DNA of 64,000 nucleotides from Antedon mediterranea (taxonomy: Eukaryota > Echinodermata > Crinoidea > Comatulida > Antedonidae): positions 14,684,932 through 14,748,931 of the forward strand of contig NC_092679.1 in assembly GCF_964355755.1 (NCBI RefSeq). The letters are read 5' to 3'. The stretch's first letter is position 1; every line of letters starts with the position of its first letter. Below, in pieces: positions 58,901-64,000 of this stretch. A program made the translations under genes and the position numbers. The notes beneath the pieces were generated by a model. The model made no database searches. It was not told the DNA's origin and saw nothing but the letters and a program-made list of their open reading frames with translations.

Positions 58901-61900
58901 GTTAGACCAAATAGAGTCCGAGGTGGCCGGCAAAAATACCGACGGAAACCGGAAGAAACCGATTTTGGACCATCACCCTCAAGTAAACGGGCAAAAACCA
59001 AAAAATGTAAGCTTACAATCGTCAATTAAATAAAAAAATATATATCCATATGTAAATTTGCCTTTTCTTTACAGAAACCACTAAAATTTAACTGTAAAGC
59101 ATACCCTTAAAAACTCATAAAAGTACAATATAACAATTACCATAATATAATATAAAGTTGAACATATTTAAATTATTATTTATTGTTGATATAAATAAAG
59201 TTTGCAGTACAACACATATATTTAGTTCTGAAATGAACTGTTAAGCTTCTCGACATTTCAAACAATATGCTTCTATATATAAATTTACGTAAGGGCAAAA
59301 TTCGGTAAATCGCGCGTTATTTCTAGAATGTTTACTCGATGGTATATAAAGTTGGTTCGTACTGTCGGTACTGATTTTAACCACCTGATGTAACCCTGTT
59401 TACTAATTAAATTGAGTTCGGTAATTAGTTATTGACGATTAAAACGAATTTAGGTTCAACGATTTGCCCCAAATAGGGGTGTTTTTCGATCGTGGTATAC
59501 ACTGTCTTATGGATGTCCGTCTTGAAAAATACCCGCAGACAATAATACGAAGATGCTTCGCATTTTCCTATCTCCTCCTACGATAATGGTTTTTAATAGC
59601 TGAAAACCGGTTGAACAGCTCGAGTACTGCATCATAATGTTGAAGACAGGCCAATTTTATTTAAAAAATACTATTTTGATAGATTTAATATACGTTTATA
59701 CAAATGTATTGATTTGCGATGAATGGAACATTCCAATCTCTGTTCCACAAGTGTCTATTCCCTCAGGCGTCGTAAAGGCAAGTACTGTATACTCATAACA
59801 GAAATTCGATCCATTTTTTTTTCAATCTGTGCTGCAGAGGTTGGATATAAAATTTTTTTTAACGGATAATGAGCTAGCGTTTTCACTCGCCGTATATTAT
59901 GTAGGCCCTACACATCTTTATTATTGCAGTTAAACCACCCACATCATCACCCTGGCATGAGTAGCGTTGTAAAACCAGTAGAGGATAGGCCTACGGTACA
60001 TCACATGCCCTAAACGCAGAACAACTTTGGTGGGTAGGGTAGGAACCAACTTAAGTATGAATTGGCTCTAAGAAACAATTGAAAACCATTAGGCCTACTA
60101 ATTAAGTTGAGTTAGATAATTTAATATTTATTGACGATTAAATCGAATTTATGATTTTCCCCGAATAGAGGTGGTTTTCACAAATTTTACATTATATAAA
60201 CATATACACGTCGTGTAGTGATGTATCGTTACATGTACTGTACTATTTCAATCGACTATGACGGTGATAGTTTCAACAAAGTATTAAATCGCAATGTTTT
60301 ACTGTGTTTATTGGTATATTATTTGTAAAACATGAAAACAATTAATATTTCGTTACTAAATGGATAAAGAATATATTTAAAAATTGTTCCTCTTTGCACC
60401 CATCCTCTTCCCCATCCCTCAACCCTAATGTTACATACAAAACACAAATTAAGTTTGTTTAAATTTGACTTAAACAATTGGTCTCATTTTGTGACAAGTT
60501 TCTCTTTCGGAAGTAATTCCCAGGGTACTAATTTTACAGTACATAAATCACAGTGTCTGTTTATTCTTTCCTGTAAACGACATGTATTATTGTCCTGCGG
60601 TACGTACATTTGAAATCGCCAGTTTTTTAACGCTGAAATTATTATGTATTCGAGAACCATTTGTGGGCACCACCTACCATCTAGTTTATAACAATTACCA
60701 TAATATTTACAAAGTTAAACATATTTCAATTATTATTTATATATGTAAATATTTTATTTTTTTCAGTAAACGAATTGACTCAGTTATTGTTGCGGATAGA
60801 TGCTCCAATAGTCAAATTAGATGTTGACCCTAACATAGATAGTAAGGACCCTACATATAGAGCTGTTAAAATTGTTGCCGATATTGCCGATAAAGATTTA
60901 AAATTTACAGTTAACTGGGCTAAGAAAATCCCAGGTAAGGCTCTAACGAGAAATGTATTTTTTCTAATGACAGTAAATAGGTGGTAACAACAGACATACT
61001 GACAACAAAATTACACGTTAATAATAAGTATCATGACTGTAGCGAACGAATCTCGCTATTACCAAAGTGCCCTTTCAAAGGTCAGCAGTAATAGCATGAC
61101 GATTTTAATTTACTTGTGCGACCACAGTGTGTAGCTTTGTGCTTCAGGATGTTAATTCCACGACTTGCATTCAATTGCGTTGGAACTTGACATACAGATT
61201 AGCAGTATTTTTCTATTCTATCTTTCTATGAACGGTACAATAACAAATTAAATTCCATAAAATGGTTGTTTTGTAGTAAATATATAGAACAGAAAGCTAA
61301 AATCAAAATCGGCAAAAATGTGGTTAAATGTACCGTTGGCTGTTTGAAAATGTAGCATTGTATATAAAAACTTTTATTATAGAGTTTTATAGAGTATTTC
61401 GCAAATGTCATTTAATTGAAAATTACTTACATTTTGCATTAGAGGAGTGTTTTAGAATATGTGATTTGAGTCTATTAAACCGTAGTATGTTGAGTAGTGA
61501 CGATCGGGATCATTATTACTCTGCAGTGCTCCTTTTTACCCAATAAATAGGATGAACGTAATATTTATTTATTATTCTCATACAGTACTTTGGTTGGGGT
61601 TCATTGGATGCGCACGTACAAGCCATATTTATTCCGCAGTTTGGCTTTTCACGAGTTTTTTTTTATTAGGGAGCTTTTGATGTACGACGACCGACGACTC
61701 ATGTTAACTCATTGTATGCATACGAAAATATTGGGACCCACTGTCCGTATGCACGTACAAGCCATATTTATTCCGCAGTTTGGCTTTTCTCAAGTTTTTT
61801 TATTAGGGAGCTTTTGATGTACGACAACCGACGACTCATGTTAACTCATTGTATGCATACGAAAATATTGGGACCCACTGTCCGTATGCATGTACAAGCC

Positions 61901-63628
61901 ATATTTATTCCGCAGTTTGGCTTTTCTCAAGTTTTTTTATTAGGGAGCTTTTGATGTACGACAACCGACGACTCATGTTAACTCATTGTATGCATACGGA
62001 AATATTGGGACCTATGTCCGTATGCACGTACAAGCCATATTTATTCCGCAGTTTGGCTTTTCACAAGTTTTTTTATTAGGGAGCTTTTGATGTACGACAA
62101 CCGACGACTCATGTTAACTCATTGTATGCATACGGAAATATTGGGACCTATGTCCGTATGCACGTACAAGCCATATTTTTTCCGCAGTTTGGCTTTTCAC
62201 GAGTTTTTTTATTAGGGAGCTTTTGATGTACGACGACCGACGACTCATGTTAACTCATTGTATGCATACGAAAATATTGGGACCCACTGTCCGTATGCAC
62301 GTACAAGCCATATTTATTCCGCAGTTTGGCTTTTCTCAAGTTTTTTTATTAGGAAGCTTTTGATGTACGACAACCGACGACTCATGTTAACTCATTGTAT
62401 GCATACGAAAATATTGGGACCCACTGTCCGTATGCACGTACAAGCCATATTTATTCCGCAGTTTGGCTTTTCTCAAGTTTTTTTATTAGGGAGCTTTTGA
62501 TGTACGACAACCGACGACTCATGTTAACTCATTGTATGCATACGGAAATATTGGGACCTATGTCCGTATGCACGTACAAGCCATATTTATTCCGCAGTTT
62601 GGCTTTTCACAAGTTTTTTTATTAGGGAGCTTTTGATGTACGACAACCGACGACTCATGTTAACTCATTGTATGCATACGAAAATATTGGGACCCACTGT
62701 CCGTATGCACGTACAAGCCATATTTATTCCGCAGTTTGGCTTTTCACAAGTTTTTTTATTAGGGAGCTTTTGATGTACGACGACCGACGACTCATGTTAA
62801 CTCATTGTATGCATACGAAAATATTGGGACCCACTGTCCGTATGCACGTACAAGCCATATTTATTCCGCAGTTTGGCTTTTCTCAAGTTTTTTTATTAGG
62901 GAGCTTTTGATGTACGACAACCGACGACTCATGTTAACTCATTGTATGCATACGGAAATATTGTGACCCATTTCCTTGCTCCTAACCTCGGGTTTGAGGG
63001 TTTACAGGTTCAGGAGGCGACCAATGACACATCAATTGACCTGACCTAGGTTGGTCTTTAGTCATTATTGTATGACACAGTTAAGGACATACCTACTTTA
63101 CTTGAATTAATATAAGCCTTGTATATGACTTAATTTGAAATCTCACCTCGGGTTTAAAGGTTCCCAGGTGTAGATGGCGGCCGGCCGATGACACATCAAT
63201 TGACCTGACCTAGGTTGTTCTTTAGTCATTATTGTATGACAGAGTTAAGGACATACCTACTTTACTATAATTAATATCAGCCTTGTATATGACTTAATTT
63301 GAAAAAAACAAAATTATCTTCTGTTAAATTAATTGTGTGTTCCTCTTCTAAGGTTTTAGACAATTACCTATGACAGATCAAATGAGTTTGCTGCAGGGAG
63401 CGTGGATGGAGATCTTGATAATTGGTCTTTTATATCGCTCCATACATCTCACGAATCCTGACAGAATCTTATTCACAGAGAATTTCATCATGTCACGAGC
63501 AGATTCCAAATTAAACGGTTTTGATTCTTTAGCCGATCGTTGTTTGTATCTCGTGAGGAGAATGCGAGAAATGGATATTCAAAAAGAAGAATACGTATTG
63601 TTAAAAGCAATAGCACTCGTCAATGCAG
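55911..63628 (+). CDS. ERR: Estrogen-related receptor (ERR, NR3B), first five coding exons; runs off right edge
   Basis: Nuclear receptor transcription factor. Exons: 55911-56322, 56555-56671, 58899-59006, 60767-60934, 63353-63628, all in phase; the next exon is outside. The N-terminal region of about 106 residues is acidic and serine-rich. The DNA-binding domain has [14 protein letters not shown], the P box [10 protein letters not shown] (ERR/ER class), a second finger [20 protein letters not shown] and the extension [17 protein letters not shown], which in ERRs allows monomer binding to TCAAGGTCA-type sites. The hinge is basic (SSKRAKTKK). The LBD begins [10 protein letters not shown] and has [11 protein letters not shown] and [20 protein letters not shown], the classic LBD signature. 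ERRs act without a bound hormone and control energy metabolism (family knowledge). Start: ATGATG at 55911; either Met is possible. Intron 4 contains the 137-bp array. Confidence 0.95.
57171..57265 (+). mobile_element. (AATTC)-family SINE body fragment
   Basis: ccatggtactggtggtagaa plus cacatgtttggggttaaggg matches the body of the 7658 SINE; head and tail are absent. ERR intron 2. Confidence 0.5.
57428..57965. mobile_element. TTAA-flanked non-autonomous DNA transposon (538 bp), ERR intron 2
   Basis: AGATGTATTGTCCCTTTG and inverse end AAGGGACAATACATCT, TTAA on both sides (57424-57427, 57966-57969). It aligns in reverse over its whole length to 21973-22519, including cacacagatcgtgaggaag and tgcatacagagtagcca. 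Confidence 0.83.
59007..60766. other. ERR intron 3 with diverged duplicated segments
   Basis: Segment aacaattaccataatataat at 59128 and aacaattaccataatattta at 60690, and segments with ctaattaaattgagtt...ttattgacgattaaa at 59402 and 60100, occur twice. This suggests an old partial duplication within the intron. No exon is recognised. Confidence 0.45.
61600..62965 (+). repeat. 137-bp tandem array, about 10 copies, ERR intron 4
   Basis: The unit cacgtacaagccatatttat, tccgcagtttggcttttc, aagtttttttattagggagc, ttttgatgtacgac, gactcatgttaactcattgt, atgcatac... repeats with a 137-bp step. Two junction variants exist: gggacccactgtccg (137 bp) and gggacctatgtccg (about 2 bp shorter), in the order A A B B A A B A A. 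Frame-shifting open frames across it are repeat artefacts. Confidence 0.9.
62985..63301 (+). repeat. 160-bp two-copy tandem repeat, ERR intron 4
   Basis: acctcgggttt starts at 62985 and 63145; both copies contain gatgacacatcaattgacct-like sequence, gacctaggttg and ttagtcattattgtatgaca, and end gtatatgacttaatttgaaa. The second copy ends about 50 bp before the exon at 63353. Confidence 0.88.
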
Positions 63629-64000
63629 GTATGCCCTCTATTAAATTACAACAAATACTTTATATTATTTGCATGCTAGGTTGCGTTCAAATTTTGCATG
63701 GAATTTTTTGTAATCATGCATGTCACACAGACAAACATATTTAAAACTGTGGGCTTTTGCTTATTCATTTGTGAACAAATTTGAGTTCATATTTTGTTTA
63801 TATTGCGGAAGAGATAATACATTTCTTGTGAACGTACAGTGTGTATGGCATAATCAGGCCAGATCAGTCAAAAATAGCGACAAGAGTGATTGGTAAAATC
63901 CAATTTCAGTTTTATATAAAATCTTTACATATACAGTAGCTCAATTAAGATTTTAAAAATTGTATTCTGCATACAATTTGTTAATAATACTCAATAGTAT

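Noticed and set aside
61590-62910. Series of near-identical 75-80 codon open frames
   Set aside because: They follow the 137-bp tandem unit and shift frame from unit to unit; they lie in an ERR intron and are not genes.

Overview
This is eukaryotic (metazoan) genomic DNA. It is AT-rich, its genes are split by many short GT-AG introns, and MITEs, SINEs, LINE fragments and minisatellites are dense. The gene set (VPS54, an estrogen-related receptor, ABHD12, an SLC16-type transporter, a kinesin-3 and RING-less B-box/NHL proteins), together with the abundant TAGGCCTA motif and (AATTC)n-tailed tRNA-derived SINEs, suggests a marine invertebrate deuterostome. An echinoderm is my best guess; this is inference and not proven by the window.

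Layout. 1-1813, minus: first three coding exons of a kinesin-3 motor (KIF16/STARD9-like), continuing off the left edge. 1814-5097: repeats and AT-rich DNA. 5098-12638, minus: ABHD12-like lysophospholipase, 11 phase-consistent exons, last short exon unresolved. 12639-15921: repeats. 15922-17509 and 19741-21441, minus: tandem pair of B-box/coiled-coil/filamin/NHL (TRIM2/3/71-like) genes; the first is damaged. 24427-28806, minus: complete four-exon monocarboxylate-transporter-like gene (475 aa). 28807-33894: transposon-rich divergent intergenic region. 33895-52049, plus: complete 25-exon VPS54 (978 aa; GARP tether subunit) with an N-terminal pair of putative zinc fingers. 52050-55910: a 21-bp palindromic minisatellite and a MITE. 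55911 to beyond 63628, plus: estrogen-related receptor (ERR), first five coding exons (DBD and start of LBD), continuing off the right edge.

The genes look like unrelated single-copy housekeeping or regulatory loci, not an operon or pathway cluster; the only local family is the B-box/NHL pair. Exon joins were made by eye using splice dinucleotides, reading phase and remembered family similarity; every listed junction keeps frame.

The most notable non-coding structures are: (1) a SINE fragment amplified into a 68-bp minisatellite in a VPS54 intron; (2) nested transposons with readable target-site duplications; (3) an inverted Penelope-like pair carrying hammerhead-ribozyme-like cores; (4) a 51-bp-arm inverted repeat packed with TGCGTCA motifs; (5) GGCCTA-rich tracts near the 5' ends of three genes; (6) a 137-bp tandem array with block structure in an ERR intron.
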